From Fidelibacterota bacterium (GTDB lineage: Bacteria; Fidelibacterota; UBA8477; JABMPR01): a stretch of 46,390 nt of DNA. A model generated the notes under the pieces. The model was not told where the DNA came from and searched no databases. It saw only the letters and a program-made list of their open reading frames with translations. The first letter of the stretch is position 1. Every line of letters starts with the position of its first letter. The stretch lies in the NCBI GenBank assembly GCA_013202385.1, contig JABMOT010000171.1, forward strand, positions 1-46,390. Direction: 5' to 3'. The position numbers were made by a program, and so were the translations under genes. Below, one piece after another: positions 1 to 8,842 of this stretch.

Positions 1-49
1 ATATACTAGATCCTGAACCTAGCGCGTCTACCAATTCCGCCACCCGGGC
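1..49 (-). tRNA. tRNA-Leu (CAG anticodon), 5' part only
   Basis: Read on the minus strand the sequence starts GCCCGGGTGGCGGAATTGG, the typical start of a bacterial class II leucine tRNA (acceptor strand, then a D arm with GGTAGAC). The anticodon stem CTAGG/TCTAG encloses the loop TTCAGGA, which places CAG at positions 34-36, so it reads CUG codons. The long variable arm, T arm and 3' end lie outside the window. The tRNA 5' end is position 49. The identity is secure; only the 3' part cannot be inspected. Confidence 0.93.
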
Positions 50-96
50 ATATCAAAAAAGCGGGCTAATGTAACCTGACCTCAATCCCCTGTCAA

Positions 97-714
97 TCAT
101 GAAAAAACAAGAATAAACCCAAGATTAGTTATGAGTAGCAAGCCCAGATTAGCCAGGATTACCAGGGGCTGGGCTGCAAGCAACTTGAAGGTTAGAATCT
201 GCCAGGGTTGAGAAACTTCCTTTGATAATATTTTTAGACTGCTCAGAAAGACAAGGGTAGTATAGCCGTACGCAAAAGGAGCCAGTATAGGTGTCTGTCC
301 CCAAAACATATGAATCGAGTCAATTTGCCAGCTAATCAGGTGATACTGGGAGAAAAAAGCTTCCAAAAAGAACGCCAGAAACACCATTGTCATGAAAATG
401 AGTGGAAGATTATAATCCCAGGCTTTTGCTGTGAGATATTCAGAGTCCAGGAAATTATTACTCCACTGCCAGGCGACATAAGCAAGGTTTGTCCAGAATA
501 CCCAAAATATCAAGGGTACACTAAAGAAGACAAGGTGAAAAGCCCCATATTGGTATAAGCTAATTATTCCCGAAAAAGCGATTTCACGAATGATTCCCAT
601 GACCATTCCAGCTGTCCAAAAAAGAGCAACGAACTGCAGATTATACTGTCTGACAGCATGAATTATCAATACAACGGTTATAAGCAGTGTGATCAGTTCA
701 ATCGCCAGAATCAT
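97..714 (-). CDS. multipass membrane protein, unknown function (CruF-like topology possible)
   Basis: A 205-residue, very hydrophobic protein with about six or seven predicted membrane segments and no signal peptide or soluble domain. Segments with GIIREIAFSG, VPLIFWVFW and LEAFFSQYH faintly recall the carotenoid-biosynthesis membrane family (CruF, PF04240), which has comparable length and topology, but I see no diagnostic motif, so this is only a suggestion. The start overlaps the end of the upstream small membrane-protein gene by 17 nt, so the two are probably co-transcribed and translationally coupled. That it is a real gene is likely from the uninterrupted membrane-protein composition; its function is not assigned. 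Confidence 0.7.
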   Translation of the reverse strand: MILAIELITLLITVVLIIHAVRQYNLQFVALFWTAGMVMGIIREIAFSGIISLYQYGAFHLVFFSVPLIFWVFWTNLAYVAWQWSNNFLDSEYLTAKAWDYNLPLIFMTMVFLAFFLEAFFSQYHLISWQIDSIHMFWGQTPILAPFAYGYTTLVFLSSLKILSKEVSQPWQILTFKLLAAQPLVILANLGLLLITNLGFILVFS

Positions 715-883
715 TTGCTTCGGCTTTTATTTTTTGATTGAGTGAAATGATGCCCCAAATAAAAATAGGGAGATTTGACCAGAGTAGGTCATAGCGCTGA
801 TTGACAATTTCAGAGATTATGGCCAGGGTTAAAAATAAATCGATGACACCGTAGGGCAGATATGCCAGAAGGAGTTTATTCAC
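698..883 (-). CDS. small two-span membrane protein, unknown function
   Basis: A 61-residue ORF starting with GTG. It has two hydrophobic stretches (about residues 4-24 and 33-47) followed by a charged tail containing QKIKAEAND. No family is recognised. It overlaps the start of the next membrane-protein gene, an arrangement typical of a coupled pair, and the charged cytoplasmic-like C-terminus makes it look like a real small membrane protein and not a shadow frame. The ribosome-binding site before the GTG is weak, so the exact start is uncertain. Confidence 0.55.
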   Translation of the reverse strand: MNKLLLAYLPYGVIDLFLTLAIISEIVNQRYDLLWSNLPIFIWGIISLNQKIKAEANDSGD

Positions 884-908
884 AAGTTACACTGCCCCAG
901 GTTTGCTT

Positions 909-946
909 ACACCCAAGGCGGTGATTCGAATCACCGCTTTGAGTGT
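909..946. terminator. long near-perfect hairpin between the lipoprotein gene and the small membrane-protein pair
   Basis: The arms pair around the centre TTCGAA at 925-930. Positions 918-926 pair perfectly with 929-937, extended through a G:U pair, CAA/TTG, one C/A mismatch and ACAC/GTGT, giving about 17 paired positions. It lies just after the stop of the minus-strand lipoprotein gene, so an intrinsic terminator or mRNA 3'-end stabiliser is the simplest reading. No strong T-run follows on the minus strand, so termination is less certain than the structure itself. Confidence 0.55.
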
Positions 947-970
947 ATTGAAATGTGGTAGATAATTGAC

Positions 971-2029
971 CTAGTCGTTCCATTCTGCTTTGAAAATGTG
1001 AGTTGCTCGTGGATTGTCAGCATCGCGATTTGAAGCAAATGCCATCGATTTGCCGTCGGGGCTAAACATGGGAAAACTGTCAAAATATGTGTTGTGTGTC
1101 AATCTGACCAGCCCTGAACCATCAACATTGATCATATATAGCTCAAAATTGTGTCCATAGGCATTTGCCGCTACATTCCAATCATCCATGTTTGATGAAA
1201 AAACGATTTGCTTGCCATTGGGGTGCCACGAAGGTGCCCAATTGGTGGCACCATTGTCAGTCAAGCGCTTCATGTTCTGGCCATCGGCATCCATACTGTA
1301 AATGTCTAATGGAACGGCTTCAACTTGATTCAGAGCCATATTTTCCTGCCAGCGGAGTGTATCCTCAGCAGTTTCAGGATACCAGGCACGCCAGACAATC
1401 TTCTGTGCATCTGGACTAAAGTAGGGACCTCCATCATAGCCAAGATGGTTGGTTAATCTCTTGACATCAGAACCATCGATATTCATGGTGAATAACTCAA
1501 GATCATCATCAATTTCAGACGTAAAAATGACCTGTCCCGTAAGATATGAGACGGTAGGTTCCGCATCATAACCTGTGTTTTCTCTGATTCGGACAAGGTC
1601 AGAACCATCTGGATTAGCTGAATAAATATCGTATGGAAAGAGTGGCCAGAGGTATTTATTACCCTGAGGTTTTGGTCTGGGTGGGCAGCTATCAACCACA
1701 CCGAAGGTTGAGGCAAATATTATTCTCTCCTTGTCGATGCTGAAATATGAGCAGGTGTGTGCGCCAACATCTGGACTCACTCGATGCTGATTGGATCCAT
1801 CTGCATTCATAACATAGATTTTATCGCAAGCATTGCCATCACGCTTGCTCTGGAAAATTATCTCCTCCCCTTTTGGTCCCCAATACGCTTCACCATTGTC
1901 ACCTTCAAAGGTCAATTGTTCCACATTTGAGAGTCCAAATGGTTTTTCAGCTATGATAACTTCCTGTTGTGTACTACAGGCAATAAACGCCATAATAAAC
2001 AGCATGGAAAGACTTAATCTAAGATTCAA
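971..2029 (-). CDS. TolB/PD40-type beta-propeller lipoprotein
   Basis: A 352-residue protein. The N-terminus is a lipoprotein signal with a lipobox ending at Cys18 (AFIAC), so an acylated periplasmic or surface location is likely. The rest consists of repeated WD40-like PD40 blades with the motif pattern 'YxMNxDGSxxxRLT...P.fSPDGkxIxF.S', for example IYVMNADGSNQHRVS, LFTMNIDGSDVKRLT, IYSMDADGQNMKRLT and LYMINVDGSGLVRLT. The family includes TolB and the propeller part of prolyl oligopeptidases; no peptidase domain follows, so it is a stand-alone propeller, probably for binding. It starts with TTG, supported by a strong AGGAG six bases upstream. It follows the three-gene set upstream after about 40 nt and may be its last gene. 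Confidence 0.85.
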   Translation of the reverse strand: MNLRLSLSMLFIMAFIACSTQQEVIIAEKPFGLSNVEQLTFEGDNGEAYWGPKGEEIIFQSKRDGNACDKIYVMNADGSNQHRVSPDVGAHTCSYFSIDKERIIFASTFGVVDSCPPRPKPQGNKYLWPLFPYDIYSANPDGSDLVRIRENTGYDAEPTVSYLTGQVIFTSEIDDDLELFTMNIDGSDVKRLTNHLGYDGGPYFSPDAQKIVWRAWYPETAEDTLRWQENMALNQVEAVPLDIYSMDADGQNMKRLTDNGATNWAPSWHPNGKQIVFSSNMDDWNVAANAYGHNFELYMINVDGSGLVRLTHNTYFDSFPMFSPDGKSMAFASNRDADNPRATHIFKAEWND

Positions 2030-2070
2030 TGTATACTCCTCATTTGTATTATTTTGCTAACTTGATGAAA

Positions 2071-3267
2071 CTAATTCCGTTCTAATTCAAGACGGTAAAC
2101 AAGAACAGCATTGTGTATATGAATTGCAAATAAATCTTTGCTAATCCTGGAAATTTTTGGGAGTGTATGTGTCCAGGTTCCAAATGAGCTACGATGCGCG
2201 ATCCTACCGGTTTTTGTCACTCCTTCGAGCTCAAAATTGCGGTATGCTTGTTCACCATCTTCAGTAAAATAGGGTTCATAACGTAAATAAAGAAAGAGAT
2301 CCCAGTCAGGCAAGTAAGTTGCATCACTTATGGTGCTCAGATCAATAGGATGATAGCTACTAATCAGTGTACCATCACCCAGATTGACAACATTCAAATC
2401 GTTTTCTGAAATCACAAAAGCGGCCTCTCGACCCAGGGGTCTAATTTCCCAGAATTTCCAGGGATAATGCCCCATGATTTTGTCGCGATTAAACAGAGTC
2501 AAAGTAGATTCATAACCGTCATCAATCTCCAGAAAATAATAATCTGTGCCGGGAAGTGACTGAAGACCCTTCAGTTTACCGGACAGCGTCACAAGATCTC
2601 CAAGTCGATTATTGCTATTCCACATTTGGAGTTCAAGCAATAAAGGTAAATCGCCTGCTTGAATATTACAGGATGAAGCTGTGACCATTTCATTTCTTGC
2701 CTTCAACTGAGCGGCCAGGATAAGAGGACTACATTCAGGTTGATTCTCAGAAAGTCCAGATTCAATAAACAACAATGTATCCTCATTTTTCATTTCAAGA
2801 ACCCAGGCATTGTTAGTTTCAGTTAACAAGATGCTCATGTCATTGGTCAGCGAGTAATGGAGGGGACCACCTGCAATATCGACGCCGTGAGTCACAGTGT
2901 ACTGGGGTCGTCCACTGGCAGCAAACACCTGAAATGAATACAAGCGTTCTGCATTTTCGATCTGCATGGATTCATGCTCTTGAAGAAGCATGTAAGCACT
3001 GTGATTTGAATTAATTTGAAAAAGATCACCCGCTGTTCTTGAAATTTCGCGAGTCTTAATCCCCAAACTATCATAATGAGTTATCAGATCTCTTCCGATG
3101 GTGAGGTAAATGGGAAAGCCAGCGTTATTTTCGCGGAAGATGATTTGCTCCATGGGCGTATCGAAGGTCCATTGAGTGTAGGGAATGATGCGCATAATAT
3201 CAGCCCTGATGACCCCCAGCATAGACAAAGTGGCAAAAACATAATTTATTATATTTGTTGGTATCAT
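2071..3267 (-). CDS. exported protein of unknown function, last of an ATGA-coupled set
   Basis: A 398-residue protein. The reading frame is open further upstream, but I place the start at 3267 because its ATG overlaps the TGA of the upstream gene (ATGA) and because the protein then begins with a signal-like segment (MIPTNIINYVFATLSMLGVI). The mature part is rich in beta-strand-like segments and short aromatic/Gly turns (for example YYFLEIDDGYES and WDLFLYLRYEPYF), which is compatible with a propeller, but no family is recognised. Operon position links it to the M23-like protein before it. It resembles the product at 5405-6556 in length and style, though I could not align the two confidently. 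Confidence 0.75.
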   Translation of the reverse strand: MIPTNIINYVFATLSMLGVIRADIMRIIPYTQWTFDTPMEQIIFRENNAGFPIYLTIGRDLITHYDSLGIKTREISRTAGDLFQINSNHSAYMLLQEHESMQIENAERLYSFQVFAASGRPQYTVTHGVDIAGGPLHYSLTNDMSILLTETNNAWVLEMKNEDTLLFIESGLSENQPECSPLILAAQLKARNEMVTASSCNIQAGDLPLLLELQMWNSNNRLGDLVTLSGKLKGLQSLPGTDYYFLEIDDGYESTLTLFNRDKIMGHYPWKFWEIRPLGREAAFVISENDLNVVNLGDGTLISSYHPIDLSTISDATYLPDWDLFLYLRYEPYFTEDGEQAYRNFELEGVTKTGRIAHRSSFGTWTHTLPKISRISKDLFAIHIHNAVLVYRLELERN

Positions 3268-5408
3268 TTCAATAAAAGCATCTTTTGGGTTGAACTCTGC
3301 CTGAGTTCCTGTCCAATGCGAGCAAAATAGGCACCACTTGGCAGCGCTGATCCAAATTGATCTGATCCATTCCAATTCCAGGAATAGGTACCAGCATTCT
3401 GATTCCCCAACGCCACAGTGATGACTTGGTGACCTAGAATATCAAAGACATAAAGCGTGGCAGTTCCTGATTCATCCAACTGATAATCGATGCGGGTTGA
3501 TCCATTAAATGGATTGGGATATATCCGTGATATTGAGAGTGTTGCAGGGTTTTGGATATCATCGATGTTTACAGTCCCATTAAAATATTGAAGAACTCTG
3601 CCCATGAGATTTGAGCGTGCCAGCTCCGTATCAATGGTTTCAAAAGCGAGACCCATGACGATCGTTCCTGACGATTCATTACGATAACTGATCGCTGCAT
3701 TTCTGGAATTACCATATTGAAGGGCTATCTCGCCCCCTGAATTTGGGGTAAAATAATCGGGCCAGTCTTCTTCGTAGGGTGTGGTGCCATAACTGAAATT
3801 TATTCCTGAGAAATATGGAGCTAAACCATTTACGGCGGGGCTATTCCCATCGTCTCCGGCATAATCAAGATGCAATGTCTGGTTAAGAAAAGCTCGATCC
3901 GCGGCTGATCCAGCGCTGAGATCATATCCAATTTCCGCACCTGAGGCGAAAAAGTAACCACCCGCTGTAAGATAGTTGGAAATAATATTTTGCTCAGCTG
4001 TGCTGAAAGTTTCCTCCGTCCGGCTATCATCCCCTACAAACCAGATCACAACATCATATGTGCTTAGATTTTGGGATTGGGTCACCCACTCATTGCTTGC
4101 GGTGCTTATGGAGACCGGGGAGCCGCTATTCACGATGGCCTCAGCGTAATAGGTAGCAAAATTGTGGCTTTTTGAAGTCCACGAGCCATTGGTGCGATCA
4201 AAACCATCAACGATGAGGACATTTCCTGCGGTGCTGTTCAGCCTCACTCCATAAGTATCCGATTGTTGGCTCCGATTTGGAATGGGAGCATCGTCAATCG
4301 CTACCAGTCTGAATTGACGGTATGCATTCACTGGGAATCCAGTCACAGTGACACTGGTCATGTCCGCCGTAATTAAATCAGTTCCCGGGTATGGCGTCCA
4401 ACTCCCACTGGTCGATGAAAATTCCAGAATATACCCAGCAAGGTCAGGGTCGTTGGGAGCTGTCCATTCAAGATGTAGATCACCATTATCATCCGGTCCC
4501 AAATATGTTATCACCGGCTGCCCTGGTGGCAGTATATCAATATCGCTGATTTGAATGGGCACAAAGGTTGTATCCCAATTGTCTTGTGTATCCGAACTCA
4601 TCACTGAAACGATATAAGGTCCTGGTGGGTAAAGATCACAATCGAGAAAGCCGTTATAGTTAAAATGGTTGGTAATAATGTATTTGTAAATGCTGGTGCT
4701 TGAACCCGGTGCATAGACCCAATTGATATTCGCATTAGAATATTGAACATTTGCTTCAAATTCGAAAAAGGGTCCCTGAAGAACTTCAGTGGTATCTGCA
4801 GTGTACAGTGCCCAGCCAATGGTGTAGATTCCATTATTCATGTCAATACTGGATAACAGATCTGTCGTGTCAGCGGCCTGCGCGATGATATCGACACGAC
4901 CACTTAAATTATTTGAGGGAAAGGCCACAAAGCTACCATCCGAGACAAATTGGATAATGGGTGATCTGGGATGGTAGGAATCAACAAAAGGAGTGATCTT
5001 ACCTGGAAGCAATGGATTTCCTGCAGGATGACCACTGGCGCCTCCGCCATAATTGAGATGAACATGGGCATAGCTATCGGTTTGTCCCACAACCCCACCC
5101 TGGGCGACACTATTACCTACATGAAGCGTTGCAAGGGGGATGACATGCACATAAGCAAAATCTTCAACCCGAATCCAGTCTGAGCCAATTTCCAAGACTA
5201 AACCAGCCTGGATGTTTAAAACGTTTTCACCGTGAGCAAGAGGCATGTCGGTTCCGTTGTGGAAATGATCCCGATCCTCGCGACACTCGTCAAATGTGGC
5301 TGAAATGCGATGTTGGGTATTCATAGGTGCCATGGGCCAGGAAAAATTGTTGATCTGTGCAAACAGGGAGAATGGCATGATTAAAATGAGAAAGTGTTTA
5401 GGGATCAT
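3264..5408 (-). CDS. secreted M23-like metallopeptidase-domain protein with FnIII, GATase-like and type-A sorting domains
   Basis: A 714-residue protein. It has a signal peptide (1-17), then an LytM/M23-like domain (about 22-125) with the zinc-ligand pattern HxGxD (His50, Asp54) and HxH (His115, His117) plus the usual GxxV...GQTD segment, so the metal site looks intact. An FnIII-like domain (about 294-392) and a Rossmann-like region starting NVLIVDGFDR (about 395-610), like the GATase/ThuA-type modules of secreted FCB proteins, come next. The C-terminus (about 628-714) is a type-A sorting domain with IYPNPFNGSTRI and terminal LLLK. M23 enzymes cut peptidoglycan cross-links or glycine-rich peptides; surface delivery by a T9SS-like route suggests an extracellular target. 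Both ends overlap neighbours by ATGA. Confidence 0.85.
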   Translation of the reverse strand: MIPKHFLILIMPFSLFAQINNFSWPMAPMNTQHRISATFDECREDRDHFHNGTDMPLAHGENVLNIQAGLVLEIGSDWIRVEDFAYVHVIPLATLHVGNSVAQGGVVGQTDSYAHVHLNYGGGASGHPAGNPLLPGKITPFVDSYHPRSPIIQFVSDGSFVAFPSNNLSGRVDIIAQAADTTDLLSSIDMNNGIYTIGWALYTADTTEVLQGPFFEFEANVQYSNANINWVYAPGSSTSIYKYIITNHFNYNGFLDCDLYPPGPYIVSVMSSDTQDNWDTTFVPIQISDIDILPPGQPVITYLGPDDNGDLHLEWTAPNDPDLAGYILEFSSTSGSWTPYPGTDLITADMTSVTVTGFPVNAYRQFRLVAIDDAPIPNRSQQSDTYGVRLNSTAGNVLIVDGFDRTNGSWTSKSHNFATYYAEAIVNSGSPVSISTASNEWVTQSQNLSTYDVVIWFVGDDSRTEETFSTAEQNIISNYLTAGGYFFASGAEIGYDLSAGSAADRAFLNQTLHLDYAGDDGNSPAVNGLAPYFSGINFSYGTTPYEEDWPDYFTPNSGGEIALQYGNSRNAAISYRNESSGTIVMGLAFETIDTELARSNLMGRVLQYFNGTVNIDDIQNPATLSISRIYPNPFNGSTRIDYQLDESGTATLYVFDILGHQVITVALGNQNAGTYSWNWNGSDQFGSALPSGAYFARIGQELRQSSTQKMLLLK

Positions 5409-6556
5409 TGCGCAATTTCAAGCCATTCGTAATTGCTACCCACATAAAAGCGATCCCCATCAGTGTGGATCTGGAATAACTTTGAGAAACGCGGATCAAT
5501 TTGAATATCTGTCACTTTGTTTGCTCGCGGAAAATATACCTGAGCAAAATGAGTATTTCGTTTGGCGAAAAAATCAACTGCAACCCTGATTAATGCAAGT
5601 TGACCTTGATTGTTCACGGTCAGTCCCAGGCAAACTTTATTTTCATGGTCAAAATTTATTTGTTCAACTCGTTTTTGCTTCAGATCAAAGAGCTGGATTT
5701 GTTCATGACTACTCAGCGCAGCTAAAAACGCCCCATTCTCCGACATAACTAACTCGTGGCCAAAGTTTTCATTGTTCCAGAGGACCAACCCATTTGAGCT
5801 AACTTCCACAATGATGGGTTGCATTTGTTGGTTTTTGGCGCTGTAATTATAACCACTAATAAAGAATCGATTGTTCTGGAAGACAAACTTTTGGAGATAT
5901 GAAAACGGCAGTGGCTGTGTGAGCTGTTCTCGGCCGTCTGCATTAATTCTGATGAATAACGAGTTTCCAGCTAGACCGCCATTGAAGCCTGGACGCTCCA
6001 GAAGGATATAACATTGCTCCCCCACCCATTGCATGAGAATGTTTCGCTCCAGGCTCATATCACCATCATCCTCGTACAGCTGGCCCTCAGCGATGAGTTT
6101 ACCTGCCTTATAAAAAGTTACAATGGCTTTCACCGGGTCAGCCAAGGCCAGCACTCCATGATCAGATATTGCAGCAACATAGGGCTTTAAATCAGCAGCA
6201 GTTCCACGATTTACGGTGTAAAGGAGCTGATCATGTTCGTCATGGACATAATAGTCCGAATAACGTTGACCCTCCTTGACCTCATCCAGACCCTGGAGAA
6301 GTGAAAACAAACGATACTCACCGTTTGGTGAGAGACTAATTTGTACATCCGAATTGTATGTGGACATGGATTTAATTGATTGATTATCAATGCGGTAGAC
6401 CGATTTAGCTGAGGTGTAATATTCCGGATATCCATGATATGAAATCCAGAATCTTGCTGCGTCTTTCAATTCAAGAATTTGATTCAGCTCCGCAGCCAGT
6501 ACCGATCCAACAATCAGGCTAGTCAGGAGCAGCATATTTCGAGAGTAGCGCTTCAT
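5405..6556 (-). CDS. exported propeller-like protein of unknown function, first gene of the ATGA-coupled set
   Basis: A 383-residue protein with a signal peptide (MKRYSRNMLLLTSLIVGSVLAAE). The mature region contains repeated strand-turn segments such as VQISLSPNGEYRLFSL, VMSENGAFLAALSS and LTVNNQGQLALIRV, typical of irregular beta-propellers, but I recognise no named family and no catalytic motif. An AAAGGA lies upstream of the ATG. Its TGA overlaps the ATG of the M23-like gene, and that gene in turn overlaps the next, so the three products are probably made in fixed proportion and may form one envelope complex. The promoter should lie in the roughly 500 nt upstream. Confidence 0.75.
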   Translation of the reverse strand: MKRYSRNMLLLTSLIVGSVLAAELNQILELKDAARFWISYHGYPEYYTSAKSVYRIDNQSIKSMSTYNSDVQISLSPNGEYRLFSLLQGLDEVKEGQRYSDYYVHDEHDQLLYTVNRGTAADLKPYVAAISDHGVLALADPVKAIVTFYKAGKLIAEGQLYEDDGDMSLERNILMQWVGEQCYILLERPGFNGGLAGNSLFIRINADGREQLTQPLPFSYLQKFVFQNNRFFISGYNYSAKNQQMQPIIVEVSSNGLVLWNNENFGHELVMSENGAFLAALSSHEQIQLFDLKQKRVEQINFDHENKVCLGLTVNNQGQLALIRVAVDFFAKRNTHFAQVYFPRANKVTDIQIDPRFSKLFQIHTDGDRFYVGSNYEWLEIAQ

Positions 6557-7056
6557 TTTTTTTCCTTTTTCAGGCTCATTGACTCAAACACGAATATGCT
6601 GAAATTAACCATAATTCCAACCCTAAATTAAGCCTGCAAATAATGGCCATAGACGGCATAATTCAGGATAATTATTCAAGCCTGCTTTATGGCTTGGACC
6701 TGAATTTCGCCTGCTTCAATATAGCACAAATATATCTGCTCATTAGTTTGAAACAAATAATGACTCAAACGAGCCATTTTCTGCAAATACAGTAAGAAAG
6801 GTCAGAATTGCATATTTAAAGAAAATTGATTCACCCTATTTAGCCAACCATAACCAGCATGGGAGCACTTTTTAACAACTATGAGACCGTTAACCAGATC
6901 CAAGTTTTCTCCGATGCCTCAGGTGACACCAACCTCAGATTGTTCCATTCCAATTCATAGTAGCCCTGATGGGAAAATATCATTCTTTGAATTCCCAACC
7001 AGGCACCATAATTCACGTAATCAACAGGCTCTTGAAGCCCAAATCGACCCTACATT
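6557..7056. other. non-coding gap, AT-rich, no gene recognised
   Basis: About 500 nt between the start of the minus-strand three-gene set and the terminator of operon A. Short open frames exist on both strands, but none has a convincing ribosome-binding site or protein-like composition. It should hold the promoter for the gene starting at 6556. I see no clear -35/-10 pair, tRNA or repeat. Confidence 0.5.
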
Positions 7057-7092
7057 TTTAAAAATAAAAGAGGCTGTCCGAAGACAGCCTCT
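7057..7092 (-). terminator. intrinsic terminator of operon A (C(UUCG)G loop)
   Basis: On the minus strand a perfect 10-bp stem AGAGGCTGTC / GACAGCCTCT closes a TTCG loop, giving the very stable C(UUCG)G tetraloop, and is followed by TTTTATTTTT. It lies about 25 nt beyond the stop of the FG-GAP protein gene. All elements of a rho-independent terminator are present. Confidence 0.93.
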
Positions 7093-7118
7093 CATTATTA
7101 AATCACAAGTGTGTTGTT

Positions 7119-8804
7119 TTACTTCAGCAGAACCATTCTCTTTGATTCAGTGAAGGAAGTGGTTTTCAAGGTATAAATGTACATACCAGATGCCACCTGC
7201 ACACCATTGTTGTCCAAACCACCCCATGTAAGATCATAGGATCCTGCACTCATTGAGCGATTCACCAAAGTAGCAACTTCTTTACCTGTCATGTCGTAAA
7301 CGGACATGTTTACCCGCTCATTATTCGGGAGGTTAAAGGTAATAGTTGTGCTTGGGTTAAAGGGATTAGGATAATTCTGCATGAGCTTGTAGTCCTTGGC
7401 AATCTGTACATCCAACTCTTTGATGGACACACTATGATTGGGAGAATCCAAAATTATCACAGGTGCTGAAACATTTGTGGTGGGGAATGCCAGTGAATAT
7501 GGGACGGATGAACTTGAGGTGTAAAGCACTTCAAGACCATCATCCTCATCCATATTGGCAATATTGATTAGACTCCAGATACCACCGCTGGCCATGTCTT
7601 CAACCGCATAGACTGAGTCAATGATCGTTGTTTCCCAGTTTTCGGGGGCTGTAATCTCACCACCTAAATAGGAACAGCGGATAATGATGCTGTTAGGTGT
7701 TGATGCGCGGCTACCATATACAAAGTCAATATAGCCATCGTTATCGATATCGCCCATGGCACCACCCCAGGGACCTCTGGATCCGCTTGGCCAGTACTCT
7801 GCCAAGTTGGCAACCTGCGTGGCCATGAGCGTATCACCCATTTCTTCCATGACATAAACACCTTTCATGGAATCATCACCCCAATCATAAATGGCACCTA
7901 CGATTTCGGTTGTACCGTCTTCATCAACATCAACGCCCATTGCAGACTGGACGCAGGATCCGCCAGCTAAAGGTGAAAGACCAGCATATTCATAGGCTGA
8001 TCCTGTCCAACTGATCTTGGTGATCTCTGTTTCTGAGAAGAAATAGGCGTTAGAGCCGACAACTGCAACATCCCATTTATTTTCCACACTCGAAGTAAGA
8101 CCAAAGTCATGACCTTCGCTCTCAAGTGTCCAGGTTTCTGAACCATCACCATTATCAGGGATATCGTCAACGGAACAAATTCCAAAATAATAGCCGCTGT
8201 TATTCCCAGCACGGTCAGCGAAGATAATCTCATCCACACCATCGCCATCAAAATCGAGTACTTCCATATCGATGGGTCGAATATTTTCGCCGTCAGCGCT
8301 GGCAATGCTCCAAGTTGAATTCGGATCATAGGCTCCAGCGTTTTCTACGCCAAAATTATCGCCACCAGCATGTTCATACACAACGATACGGGGAGGATTT
8401 GAGAAAGTTCCGGTGTTGTTAACAATGCCCCAGACCAATTCCTGTTTGCCATCAGCATCAAGGTCGGCCAGCACTAATGTGGGCCAGGTATTCTGCATAT
8501 CTACCAATGTGGCTGGTGGAATAGCACTCCAAACCATGTCCCAATCACCATTTGTGGCTTTTTCATATTTGTAGATACGGGGCACGAGTTCACCGGGGCC
8601 GTCATTCCAGTTGTCATTGACCATGTAGATCTCAATAAGACCGTCCTCATCAACATCCACTCCAGCAATGAAGTTTCCTATTCCACCATTATTGGTTACC
8701 TGGCTATCGTCGATCTCCACGAAATCAATTCTGGGGAACAAATCTGCCTGCACTTGGGCTATTAGGAATAGTCCAAATAACAGGATACGAGTAACTTTCT
8801 TCAT
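7119..8804 (-). CDS. secreted FG-GAP/VCBS-repeat protein with type-A sorting domain
   Basis: A 561-residue protein with a signal peptide (about 1-20). The body carries repeated calcium-binding FG-GAP loops of the DxDxDG type: DVDEDGLIEI, DLDADGKQEL, DFDGDGVDEI, DVDEDGTTEI and DIDNDGYIDF, which normally build an integrin-like seven-bladed propeller. The C-terminus (about 470-561) is a classical sorting domain with NYPNPFNPSTTITF, then NVSVYD-like and GxYxYxL segments, ending MVLLK. The ATG has AAAGGA at good distance. It is the last gene of operon A, 38 nt after the PorV-like gene. Expected location is the cell surface or outside the cell; its ligand is unknown. Confidence 0.9.
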   Translation of the reverse strand: MKKVTRILLFGLFLIAQVQADLFPRIDFVEIDDSQVTNNGGIGNFIAGVDVDEDGLIEIYMVNDNWNDGPGELVPRIYKYEKATNGDWDMVWSAIPPATLVDMQNTWPTLVLADLDADGKQELVWGIVNNTGTFSNPPRIVVYEHAGGDNFGVENAGAYDPNSTWSIASADGENIRPIDMEVLDFDGDGVDEIIFADRAGNNSGYYFGICSVDDIPDNGDGSETWTLESEGHDFGLTSSVENKWDVAVVGSNAYFFSETEITKISWTGSAYEYAGLSPLAGGSCVQSAMGVDVDEDGTTEIVGAIYDWGDDSMKGVYVMEEMGDTLMATQVANLAEYWPSGSRGPWGGAMGDIDNDGYIDFVYGSRASTPNSIIIRCSYLGGEITAPENWETTIIDSVYAVEDMASGGIWSLINIANMDEDDGLEVLYTSSSSVPYSLAFPTTNVSAPVIILDSPNHSVSIKELDVQIAKDYKLMQNYPNPFNPSTTITFNLPNNERVNMSVYDMTGKEVATLVNRSMSAGSYDLTWGGLDNNGVQVASGMYIYTLKTTSFTESKRMVLLK

Positions 8805-8842
8805 TTTGCTTCCTTTCAGTTTGGTTATTAATAAAACTCTTT

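Noticed and set aside
97-714. Firm assignment as a carotenoid-biosynthesis enzyme
   Set aside because: Length and topology fit CruF-like proteins, but no conserved residues could be matched and no carotenoid gene lies nearby.
6881-7153. 90-codon plus-strand ORF next to the operon A terminator
   Set aside because: It runs through the UUCG terminator hairpin and into the antisense of the FG-GAP gene, has no ribosome-binding site and a low-complexity, non-family composition.
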